DNA of 10,910 bases from an uncultured Peptococcaceae bacterium (GTDB taxonomy: Bacteria; Bacillota; Peptococcia; Peptococcales; Peptococcaceae), in contig USCP01000043.1 in NCBI GenBank assembly GCA_900553245.1, positions 1-10,910 of the forward strand. The letters run 5' to 3'. The notes below the pieces were generated by a model that saw only the letters and a program-made list of their open reading frames with translations, was not told the DNA's origin and did no database searches. Positions 1-5,791 of the stretch are shown piece after piece. How positions within the stretch are numbered: position 1 is the stretch's first letter; every line of letters starts with the position of its first letter. The translations under genes and the position numbers were made by a program.

Positions 1-63
1 CCACGAGCAGTTCTTAGTGTCAACATCTTTTTTTAAGAATTTCATATTCTTTTTTGATGTCAC
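1..63 (-). CDS. Start of an unidentified gene, truncated by the window edge
   Basis: Seen: on the minus strand a GGAGG ribosome binding site (69-73) lies five bases before a GTG codon (61-63). The frame stays open for 21 codons to the window edge and reads VTSKKNMKFLKKDVDTKNCS, then W. The peptide is lysine-rich at the start. A promoter-like pair of hexamers sits just upstream (88-116). An in-frame ATG is codon 7, but it is too far from the ribosome binding site to be the first choice. I do not recognise the product, and 21 residues are too few to assign one. The gene is separated from ileS by a strong terminator, so it is probably its own transcription unit. The start is well supported; identity is unknown. 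Confidence 0.6.
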   Translation of the reverse strand, partial: MTSKKNMKFLKKDVDTKNCSW

Positions 64-87
64 TCGAGCCTCCGTCGCGATGTGATT

Positions 88-116
88 ATATTATCACTTT
101 TGAAGTTACGATGCAA
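88..116 (-). promoter_or_regulatory. Sigma-A type promoter of the left-edge gene, with near-palindrome over the -10
   Basis: On the minus strand TTGCAT (111-116) and TAATAT (88-93) are separated by 17 bases, 15 bases upstream of the GGAGG ribosome binding site. The -10 lies inside a 16-bp near-palindrome, GTGATAATATAATCAC (82-97), with one mismatched pair. This could be an operator for a dimeric repressor, but no regulator is identified. An alternative -10, TATAAT, starts three bases later with a less favourable 20-base spacer. Confidence 0.55.
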
Positions 117-321
117 GCACTTTTTTTAGTTTTTTCGTGTTTTTTGTAAAGAATTCATGTACTATATATTCTGTATTTTTTCCCTTCTCTTTCATGTATT
201 CTACACTTCTTTTGTATTCTAAACGTCTTTACTTCTATGATTTTCTTGCGTTTCATTGTCCAAGAAATTTGTTCTATTCAGATTATAGATTTTTCATGCT
301 TCTTAGATTTACAACTCACAT
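117..321. other. AT-rich intergenic spacer, no gene seen
   Basis: About 200 bases between the terminator after ileS and the promoter of the left-edge gene. The plus strand is strongly T-rich, with runs of six to eight T near 120-146. A 33-codon minus-strand frame (155-256) encodes a very basic Lys/Arg-rich peptide but has no ribosome binding site, so I do not call it. The 9-mer TGTATTCTA occurs twice around 195-220, without other sign of a repeat family. I see no RNA gene or mobile element. Confidence 0.6.
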
Positions 322-354
322 AAAAAAGCTCGGACATTATATCCGAGCTTTTTT
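322..354 (-). terminator. Intrinsic terminator after ileS
   Basis: A perfect 13-bp stem (arms 322-334 and 342-354, AAAAAAGCTCGGA and its complement) encloses a 7-base loop. GC-rich pairs sit at the loop end, and A and T runs flank the stem. It starts 15 bases after the ileS stop and ends in a T run on the minus strand. Symmetry makes it potentially bidirectional, although no plus-strand gene approaches it. Confidence 0.93.
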
Positions 355-369
355 GTTTAGTTTCTCTAC

Positions 370-3174
370 TTATGCCAAGACGCTTGCGCAACGTTCACAC
401 ACATCCGGATGATTTGGATCTGCACCAACAGTTTCGGAATACTTCCAGCATCTTGCACACTTATGACCGCTTGCTGCATCAATCTTTACAGCTAGGTTTT
501 CAAAGCCTTCTGCCTTTTCAGCATCCTCAGGTGCATTTGCAAAGTCTTCTACAACGAACTGGCTCACAATAAAGAAGTCTTCAACAGCCATATCCATATT
601 AGCTAAGGCTTCTTTTAAAGCACCTTGGTTGTCGCCAATATATACAATTGCTTTTGCATCGATGGAATTACCAATCTTCTTATCTTTACGTGCGACTTCC
701 AAAGATTTAGTTACTTCATTTCTGAGGCCCATAAGAGATTTCCACTTAAGATCTAATGCGCCATCCATTTCACCAATTTCAAATTCCGGCCAGTCACAGA
801 GTTGTACAGATTCTGGTTTATTATCCATATCAATGTACTTAAATACTTCTTCACAAGTGAAGGAGAGGATTGGAGAAAGAATTTGGTCTAAGGCTAAACA
901 CATATCATACAATACGGTTTGACAGCTTCGTCTTGCATGATCATCAACTTTGTTTGAATACAGGGTATCTTTAATAATACTAAAGTACACTGCACTCAAG
1001 TCAATGTTGCAGAAGTTATGGATTGCACGATAAATTACGTGGAATTCATACGCATTATAGCTTCCGTTAGTCTTGTTAACAAGGCCTACAAAATGATACA
1101 TCATCCAACGGGCCAATTCGGTCAATTCGTTAAATGGTACGCGGTCTTTTCTTACATCGAAATCATTAATACTTCCCAACATAAAGCGGAAGGTGTTACG
1201 GATTTTACGATAAGAATCTGATACTTGTTTAATGATCCCATCGCTAACAGAAACGTCGCCGCGATAGTCGGAGGACGCTACCCATAGACGCAAGATATCT
1301 GCACCTTGTTGCTTAATAACATCCTTAGGATCTACACCATTGCCCTTAGACTTACTCATCTTGTTACCCTTTTCGTCAACAAGGAAGCCATGGGTCAAGA
1401 GACTCTTGTATGGTGCAACACCATTGCATGCAACAGCAGTGCAAAGAGAGGAGTTAAACCACCCACGGTGTTGGTCGCTACCTTCCAGATAAAGGTCTGC
1501 AGGCCAGTATTCTTCATTAGCTGCTCTTAACACGCCTTCATGGCTGGAACCGGAGTCAAACCAAACGTCCATAATGTCTGTTTCTTTCTTAAAGTGAGTA
1601 CCACCGCACTTAGGGCATTTGTAGCCTTCCGGCATAAGCTCTTCCGCAGTCATGCTAAACCAGCAATTGGTACCATGTTTGCGAACGTGTTCTTGTACGC
1701 TGGAGATGGTTGCGTCATCAAGAATGGTTTCACCGCAGTCTTCGCAATAGAATACAGGGATTGGCACACCCCATACACGTTGACGAGAGATACACCAGTC
1801 ACCACGGTCTCTAATCATGTTATAAAGACGTTCTTTCCCCCATTCAGGAGTAAAGGTTACGTGATTTTCAATTTGATCGAGAGCTTGTTCTCTAAAGCCA
1901 TCGATGGAAGCAAACCATTGGTCGGTCGCGCGGAATAAGGTTGGGGTGCCGCAACGCCAGCAGTGTGGATATTGGTGCTTGAAGAAACTGAGCTTCAACA
2001 AATCACCAGTTTCATCCAAATATTTGCAGATTTCCTTGTTCGCATCATCGGTTGATAAGCCAGCAAAACGTCCTGCTTCTTCGGTCAAAATACCATCATC
2101 ATCCAATGGAGAGATGATTGGCAAATTATAGCGTTGACCAACTACATAGTCATCAACCCCATGCCCTGGAGCTGTATGTACACAACCAGTACCTGCATCC
2201 AAGGTAACGTGAGTCCCATTGATAACAAGAGATTCTCTATCGAGGAATGGATGTTGGCAAACAATATATTCTAAATCTTTACCTTTGAATTCTTGTTCAA
2301 CAGTGTAGTCGCTAGGCAAGCCAATTGCTTCGATAACAGAAGCAACAAGTTCTTTTGCTAACACATATTTGTTGCCTTCGAAGTTAATCAATTGATAATC
2401 AAATTCAGGATTTAAGCAGATTGCTTCGTTTGCAGGTAAGGTCCAAGGAGTGGTGGTCCAAATGACGAAGTAAGCATTGTCTTCTGCAAATTTACCCTTT
2501 GCATCTTTAACTTTGAAGCGAACATAGATGGAAGGAGATTTTTCTTCGCCATATTCAATTTCTGCCTCTGCCAAAGCGGTATGGTCATGTGGGCACCAAT
2601 AAACCGGCTTCGTCCCTTTGTAAATATACCCCTTCTTTGCCATTTCACCGAATACACCGATTTCTCTGGCTTCAAATTCAGGTTCTAAGGTCAAATATGG
2701 ATGTTCCCAATCACCGCGAACCCCTAAACGTTTGAAACTGTCACGTTGAATATCAACGTATTTTCGAGCATAATCAGCACATGCATCACGGAAACCGATG
2801 ACATCATCTGTCTTAGCATCGAGACCTACACTTGCTATCGCCTTTAACTCGATCGGTAACCCGTGAGTATCCCATCCTGGAACATATGGTGCATCATACC
2901 CTTGAAGAGTTTTGGATTTCACAATGATGTCCTTTAAAACTTTGTTCATGGTATGACCAAGGTGAATATCACCGTTTGCATATGGAGGACCGTCATGAAG
3001 AATAAACTTTTTATGTCCTTCATTTTTCTTTTGCACCTTGTTGTATAAATCAATTTCTTCCCAGAAAGCTAAATAATCCGGTTCTTTTTTCGGAAGATTA
3101 CCACGCATCGGGAAATCTGTTTTTGGCAAATTTAATGTTTCACCATACTCTTTTTCATCCTGTTTGTTTGACAT
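370..3174 (-). CDS. ileS: Isoleucyl-tRNA synthetase
   Basis: The 934-residue protein charges tRNA-Ile with isoleucine in the cytoplasm. The class I signatures are present: HLGH at residues 71-74 (the HIGH motif, after DGPPYANGDI) and KMSKS at 605-609. The CP1 editing domain lies between them, with WTTTPWTLPAN near 239-249 and the GTGCVHTAPGHGVDDY block near 328-343, which carries the editing aspartate. The extreme C-terminus holds a zinc site with Cys906, 909, 926 and 929 (KCARCW...CERC). Length and C-terminal zinc domain match the common bacterial IleRS. Two further CxxC pairs occur near 477-480 and 520-523. The ATG start is fixed by a GAGGTG ribosome binding site (3180-3185) five bases upstream. 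It is transcribed alone from its own promoter through a T-box leader, and a strong terminator follows. Nothing is missing or broken. Confidence 0.98.
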   Translation of the reverse strand: MSNKQDEKEYGETLNLPKTDFPMRGNLPKKEPDYLAFWEEIDLYNKVQKKNEGHKKFILHDGPPYANGDIHLGHTMNKVLKDIIVKSKTLQGYDAPYVPGWDTHGLPIELKAIASVGLDAKTDDVIGFRDACADYARKYVDIQRDSFKRLGVRGDWEHPYLTLEPEFEAREIGVFGEMAKKGYIYKGTKPVYWCPHDHTALAEAEIEYGEEKSPSIYVRFKVKDAKGKFAEDNAYFVIWTTTPWTLPANEAICLNPEFDYQLINFEGNKYVLAKELVASVIEAIGLPSDYTVEQEFKGKDLEYIVCQHPFLDRESLVINGTHVTLDAGTGCVHTAPGHGVDDYVVGQRYNLPIISPLDDDGILTEEAGRFAGLSTDDANKEICKYLDETGDLLKLSFFKHQYPHCWRCGTPTLFRATDQWFASIDGFREQALDQIENHVTFTPEWGKERLYNMIRDRGDWCISRQRVWGVPIPVFYCEDCGETILDDATISSVQEHVRKHGTNCWFSMTAEELMPEGYKCPKCGGTHFKKETDIMDVWFDSGSSHEGVLRAANEEYWPADLYLEGSDQHRGWFNSSLCTAVACNGVAPYKSLLTHGFLVDEKGNKMSKSKGNGVDPKDVIKQQGADILRLWVASSDYRGDVSVSDGIIKQVSDSYRKIRNTFRFMLGSINDFDVRKDRVPFNELTELARWMMYHFVGLVNKTNGSYNAYEFHVIYRAIHNFCNIDLSAVYFSIIKDTLYSNKVDDHARRSCQTVLYDMCLALDQILSPILSFTCEEVFKYIDMDNKPESVQLCDWPEFEIGEMDGALDLKWKSLMGLRNEVTKSLEVARKDKKIGNSIDAKAIVYIGDNQGALKEALANMDMAVEDFFIVSQFVVEDFANAPEDAEKAEGFENLAVKIDAASGHKCARCWKYSETVGADPNHPDVCERCASVLA

Positions 3175-3190
3175 ATTTACACCTCACATA

Positions 3191-3226
3191 AAATAAAAAA
3201 ACTCATCCCCAAAAAGGGACGAGTTT
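3191..3226 (-). terminator. T-box regulatory terminator of ileS
   Basis: On the minus strand AAACTCGTCCC (3216-3226) pairs over 11 positions, including one G-U, with the arm at 3199-3210 across a TTTTT loop. A run of seven T follows. The 5' arm contains CGTCCC (3216-3221), the same bases needed by the alternative antiterminator helix, so the two structures are mutually exclusive. This is the OFF state when tRNA-Ile is charged. Confidence 0.93.
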
Positions 3227-3437
3227 GAATCGCGGTACCACCCTCATATTTACAGTATAAAACCATAAACACTCAGGATCCTTAACGGGGATCAATCGGC
3301 TTCCTTACTTATTTATTCAGGTCGCAGCTCACGGATGATACATAACAGGTTGTTTTATCCATCTTCCACCAACATGGACTCGCTAGAAAACATCGGTCTG
3401 TTAACTGTTCCGTTCTTCGCTTGTGTTATATATTACA
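3196..3437 (-). promoter_or_regulatory. T-box leader (riboswitch) sensing tRNA-Ile
   Basis: Seen on the minus strand: the T-box sequence AGGGTGGTACCGCG (3231-3244) and a stem I assembled from four paired blocks, ACGGA/TCCGT (3409-3413 with 3331-3335), AACAG/CTGTT (3398-3402 with 3344-3348), TGTTTT/AAAACA (3387-3392 with 3351-3356) and TCCAT/ATGGA (3374-3378 with 3358-3362). The internal loop between the first two blocks presents ATC (3337-3339) followed by A, the expected position of the specifier codon. AUC reads isoleucine, agreeing with the downstream gene. GGGTGGT offers UGG plus U (3237) to the tRNA 3' end, and U matches an A discriminator base, as tRNA-Ile has. The antiterminator forms from GGG and GCG pairing with CGTCCC (3216-3221). 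A small stem III, GATCC/GGATC, lies near 3277-3293. Known family behaviour: uncharged tRNA stabilises the antiterminator and ileS is expressed. Confidence 0.96.
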
Positions 3438-3442
3438 TTGAC

Positions 3443-3471
3443 ATCTTACTTAAGAACTGTATTTTTGTCAA
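3443..3471 (-). promoter_or_regulatory. Sigma-A promoter of ileS
   Basis: TTGACA (3466-3471, perfect consensus) and TAAGAT (3443-3448) are separated by 17 bases on the minus strand. Transcription should begin near 3437, just ahead of T-box stem I. The -35 starts only seven bases after the ylmH stop codon, and no terminator lies between. Confidence 0.85.
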
Positions 3472-3478
3472 GGAAAGT

Positions 3479-4219
3479 CTACACGTATTTTCCTATTGTC
3501 AGTTTAATTTTTCCTTTTTTACTTATTCCGTCAATGGATTCTATCACAAACTTCCCATAACCTCGCACTGCGATGACTTGTCCCACTTCACAAAGTTTGC
3601 TTGGATTGGTCATCACTTGATGATTCAATTGCACCAAGCCTGCTTTAATGGTTTCTACCGCTTGATTACGAGATAAATTAAACGCTTTTGCAATAATTGC
3701 ATCCGTTCGAGTTTGTTGTACTAACAACGACGCCATTTTAAGCCGACGTTCCGGAGCCTGCCATCCCGATAAATCTATCAGCTTTGCTCGCATCGGCACA
3801 CGTTTTATGGTTAAATCGCTCATCATTAAATAATCATCAATCTCACCATTTGTTAGCACATCAAATCCATTATCGCGCACAATAATATCGCCAATACATT
3901 TACGTTCAAACCCCAGACTCATCAATGCTCCAAGGCAATCTCGGTGCGAAAAATCAATAAACTTGGTATTACCAGAAAAAGAGATGATATGAATATTCAT
4001 ATCATCTCTTTCAGGTTCAATATCTTGCATCGTCATAAATAAACGTACACGCTCAGCATCATCATAACCGCCATCAATGCGGTAATTGACACCGGCATAT
4101 TGGATCATATCATAGTGTGCCATCAAATCGGATAAAGGCATAAAATCCGTCAAAACATCGCGCCATTGAACAGTTACTTGACGAATCAGTCCATTCAAAA
4201 CATCTTCAAAAGACAGCAT
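3479..4219 (-). CDS. ylmH: YlmH-like S4-domain RNA-binding protein
   Basis: A 246-residue protein of the YlmH family, usually encoded next to sepF and yggT. In Bacillus subtilis YlmH binds ribosomal complexes and has been linked to ribosome-associated quality control; here that role is inferred. Family landmarks are LTDFMPLSD near residues 23-31, GGYDDAERVRL at 50-60, SHRDCLGALMSLGFER at 91-106 and GDII at 110-113. The C-terminal S4 fold spans about 171-232 and includes LSRNQAVETIKAGLVQLNH (182-200). The ATG is chosen for its family-like N-terminus and a modest GGTGA ribosome binding site (4227-4231) seven bases upstream; the intergenic gap to yggT is 16 bases. It is the last gene of its operon and ends in TAG. 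The odd feature is a perfect 34-bp palindrome covering codons 70-81 (separate entry). Residues 71-81 show no stop or frameshift, so the protein looks intact. Confidence 0.93.
   Translation of the reverse strand: MLSFEDVLNGLIRQVTVQWRDVLTDFMPLSDLMAHYDMIQYAGVNYRIDGGYDDAERVRLFMTMQDIEPERDDMNIHIISFSGNTKFIDFSHRDCLGALMSLGFERKCIGDIIVRDNGFDVLTNGEIDDYLMMSDLTIKRVPMRAKLIDLSGWQAPERRLKMASLLVQQTRTDAIIAKAFNLSRNQAVETIKAGLVQLNHQVMTNPSKLCEVGQVIAVRGYGKFVIESIDGISKKGKIKLTIGKYV
3978..4011. repeat. Perfect 34-bp palindrome inside ylmH
   Basis: The arm AAAGAGATGATATGAAT (3978-3994) is followed directly by its exact reverse complement (3995-4011). Bases 3977 and 4012 break the symmetry. It spans the second base of codon 70 to the second base of codon 81 of ylmH. 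Its centre falls exactly between the Asn75 (AAT) and Ile76 (ATT) codons, so five codon pairs are mutual reverse complements and both strands read RDDMNIHIIS in that phase. In mRNA it could form a stem of about 15 bp with a 4-base loop. On the coding strand the 3' arm ends in TTT and is extended by two more T. No second copy was seen in the window. Function is unknown. Confidence 0.97.
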
Positions 4220-4235
4220 GATTCATTCACCAAAT

Positions 4236-4526
4236 TTACATAAGAATAAACAACAATTGAACAATAATACTTTCAACCACACTTAAAAGCAAAAAAGCAA
4301 CGACGGGAGAAAAATTGAGTGGACTCAATAACATCGCCGGCATATACTTTTCTATTTTTACCAAAAGTGGGTCCGTCAAATCGCATAAAAAGCGCGCAAT
4401 TTTGTTATTATACGGACTAATATTCGTCCATGATAAAAAGATACGCGCAATTAAAATAAATTCATACAGCTTAAAGGCGAGTCGAACCGCTCTATACATC
4501 ATGAGGACAGCACCACTACTTACCAT
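4236..4526 (-). CDS. yggT: YggT family small membrane protein
   Basis: A 96-residue integral membrane protein of the YggT/YlmG family, whose molecular role is poorly defined; chloroplast relatives are tied to nucleoid and division phenotypes. Two hydrophobic segments are visible, about residues 12-34 and 65-95. The family pattern is clear: ARIFLSWTNISPYN (27-40), then LTDPLLVKIEKYMP (50-63), then the SPLNFSPVVAFLLL stretch (68-81) that starts the second membrane span. The start ATG has a strong GGGAGG ribosome binding site (4534-4539) seven bases upstream, inside the 14-base gap after sepF. Length is typical. Its position between sepF and ylmH is the standard Gram-positive order (ylmG in B. 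subtilis naming). Confidence 0.94.
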   Translation of the reverse strand: MVSSGAVLMMYRAVRLAFKLYEFILIARIFLSWTNISPYNNKIARFLCDLTDPLLVKIEKYMPAMLLSPLNFSPVVAFLLLSVVESIIVQLLFILM

Positions 4527-4540
4527 TTATTAGCCTCCCA

Positions 4541-5083
4541 TTAATCTTGGAATTCAGATTTACTATGGGTTCTGTTGACCCAGTCCGCAATGTGTAGACC
4601 ATAATTGTCATCGTCAAATCCCATACGCAGTTCATTATCCATGGAAACACTTGGTGGCACGGCAACAAAAATAGCACCACGGTCGTTGATTTTTTGAATA
4701 GAGCCATTTAAAGCATAAATGGCACCACTTACAAAATTAACAATGTTAATAGCGGTTTCTACATCGCATTCTTGAAGGTCAAACACAACCACCTTGTTGT
4801 CAAGCAAGTAGCTTGCGATATTTTGCGCTTCTTCAAAACGATTCGGCTGCAAAAGCACGATACGCATACCGGCATTAACACTAGATTCTTGATAATTATC
4901 TGCCGGTGCATCTTCTATAGCACGATTGAAACCCAATCCGCCAAAACGAGATTTTTGACGAGGCTCTTCTTCATATTCAGGTTCCTCGTAAACCTCTTCA
5001 TATTGGTCATCGTATTGATATTCTTCTTCGGGTTGGTCTTGATAGCCCAATGAACCCATTAATTTATCTTTAAAGCTCCCCAT
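4541..5083 (-). CDS. sepF: Cell division protein SepF
   Basis: A 180-residue SepF. The family protein anchors FtsZ to the membrane and polymerises into rings during septum formation. The N-terminus MGSFKDKLMGSLGY fits the short membrane-binding amphipathic helix. Residues 14-41 form a very acidic, tyrosine-rich linker (six Tyr in 28 residues). The folded core runs from about 72 to 147: MRIVLLQPNRFEEAQNIASY (73-92), VVVFDLQECDVETAINIVNF (98-117) and FVSGAIYALNGSIQKI (117-132). The tail ends near 180 with no extra domain. A GGAGGT ribosome binding site six bases before the ATG fixes the start, and 16 bases separate it from the yggS stop. It sits in the usual yggS-sepF-yggT-ylmH order. FtsZ itself is not in this window. 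Confidence 0.96.
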   Translation of the reverse strand: MGSFKDKLMGSLGYQDQPEEEYQYDDQYEEVYEEPEYEEEPRQKSRFGGLGFNRAIEDAPADNYQESSVNAGMRIVLLQPNRFEEAQNIASYLLDNKVVVFDLQECDVETAINIVNFVSGAIYALNGSIQKINDRGAIFVAVPPSVSMDNELRMGFDDDNYGLHIADWVNRTHSKSEFQD

Positions 5084-5099
5084 GATTTACCTCCAAATA

Positions 5100-5786
5100 T
5101 TATGAATTAAATACCGCACTACCAACGCGAACCATATTGGCGCCTTCTGAAACAGCATATTCATAATCTCCACTCATACCCATGGAAAGCCATTTCATTT
5201 CAACATGATCGTTTTCATTGCATTTAATTTCATGGAATTTATTATTTAATTTCTTAAAATACGGTCTCAAGTCATCTTTATTATCCAGATTCGGCGCAAT
5301 AAACATGAGCCCTTTTAAGAAAACATGTTCCATTTTCGGTACTGTCTCTACAAAAGCATCAATATCTTCAAATGGAATCCCAGATTTTTGCTCTTCATTT
5401 GCAACATTTACCTGCAATAAAATGTCTACATCACATCCATGCTGTGCTGCACGTTTTTCAATCTCTTCCAATAAACCGATGCTATCTACTGACTGGATAA
5501 GACTTACCTTGCCAACAACTTGACGCACTTTATTCTTTTGTAGATGCCCAATCAAATGCCATTCTACACCTTCATATTCACTCATTGCCTCAATTTTTGG
5601 CAACAACTCCTGAACTCTATTTTCGCCAAAAACACGTTGACCAGCTGCATAGGCTTCCTTCACTTCTTCAATAGTATGGTATTTGCTTACCGCAACAAGC
5701 TTAACATGCCCGTTATCAGCTACACGCTGTTCACAAGCCTGTTCGATTTTATTATGTATCGTTTCAAGATTTTGAGCTACTGACAC
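5100..5786 (-). CDS. yggS: YggS/PLPBP family pyridoxal phosphate homeostasis protein
   Basis: A 228-residue fold-type III PLP-binding protein (YggS, PROSC/PLPBP; YlmE in B. subtilis). The family has no established catalytic activity and influences vitamin B6 and amino or keto acid balance. Lys35 in LVAVSKYH is the expected Schiff-base lysine. Other conserved blocks are GENRVQELLPK (54-64), WHLIGHLQKNKVR (76-88), VNVANEEQKSGI (126-137), LSMGMSGDYEYAV (200-212) and VRVGSAVF (219-226), the last two making the phosphate-binding side. The start is GTG (5784-5786). The best ribosome binding site, AAAGGA near 5799-5804, is about 11-12 bases away and overlaps the end of the upstream gene, whose TAA stop is only five bases before the GTG. 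Translational coupling is likely. Confidence 0.95.
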   Translation of the reverse strand: MSVAQNLETIHNKIEQACEQRVADNGHVKLVAVSKYHTIEEVKEAYAAGQRVFGENRVQELLPKIEAMSEYEGVEWHLIGHLQKNKVRQVVGKVSLIQSVDSIGLLEEIEKRAAQHGCDVDILLQVNVANEEQKSGIPFEDIDAFVETVPKMEHVFLKGLMFIAPNLDNKDDLRPYFKKLNNKFHEIKCNENDHVEMKWLSMGMSGDYEYAVSEGANMVRVGSAVFNS

Positions 5787-5791
5787 TTTTA

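Noticed and set aside
23..60. Interrupted inverted repeat (ACATC...GATGT and AAGAAT...ATTCTT)
   Set aside because: Short arms with unequal A/T-run internal loops, lying within the lysine-rich start of the left-edge gene; likely compositional.
155..256. Minus-strand 33-codon basic peptide in the left intergenic spacer
   Set aside because: No Shine-Dalgarno sequence before its ATG and a composition explained by A-rich DNA.
137..412. Plus-strand 91-codon open frame
   Set aside because: It crosses the ileS terminator and the antisense 3' end of ileS, has no ribosome binding site, and its Phe/Ser/Tyr-rich content is what a T-rich spacer gives by chance.
1073..1084. 12-bp palindrome CTTGTTAACAAG in ileS
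   Set aside because: Palindromes of this size are expected a few times by chance in a window of this length.
1540..1938. Long plus-strand frame opposite ileS
   Set aside because: It is antisense to strongly conserved IleRS sequence and shows no independent start signals.
3978..4011. The ylmH palindrome as a dif, parS, Fur or Arg box
   Set aside because: It shares only loose AT-rich similarity with these; the parS core is absent and no promoter is adjacent, so no named site is claimed.
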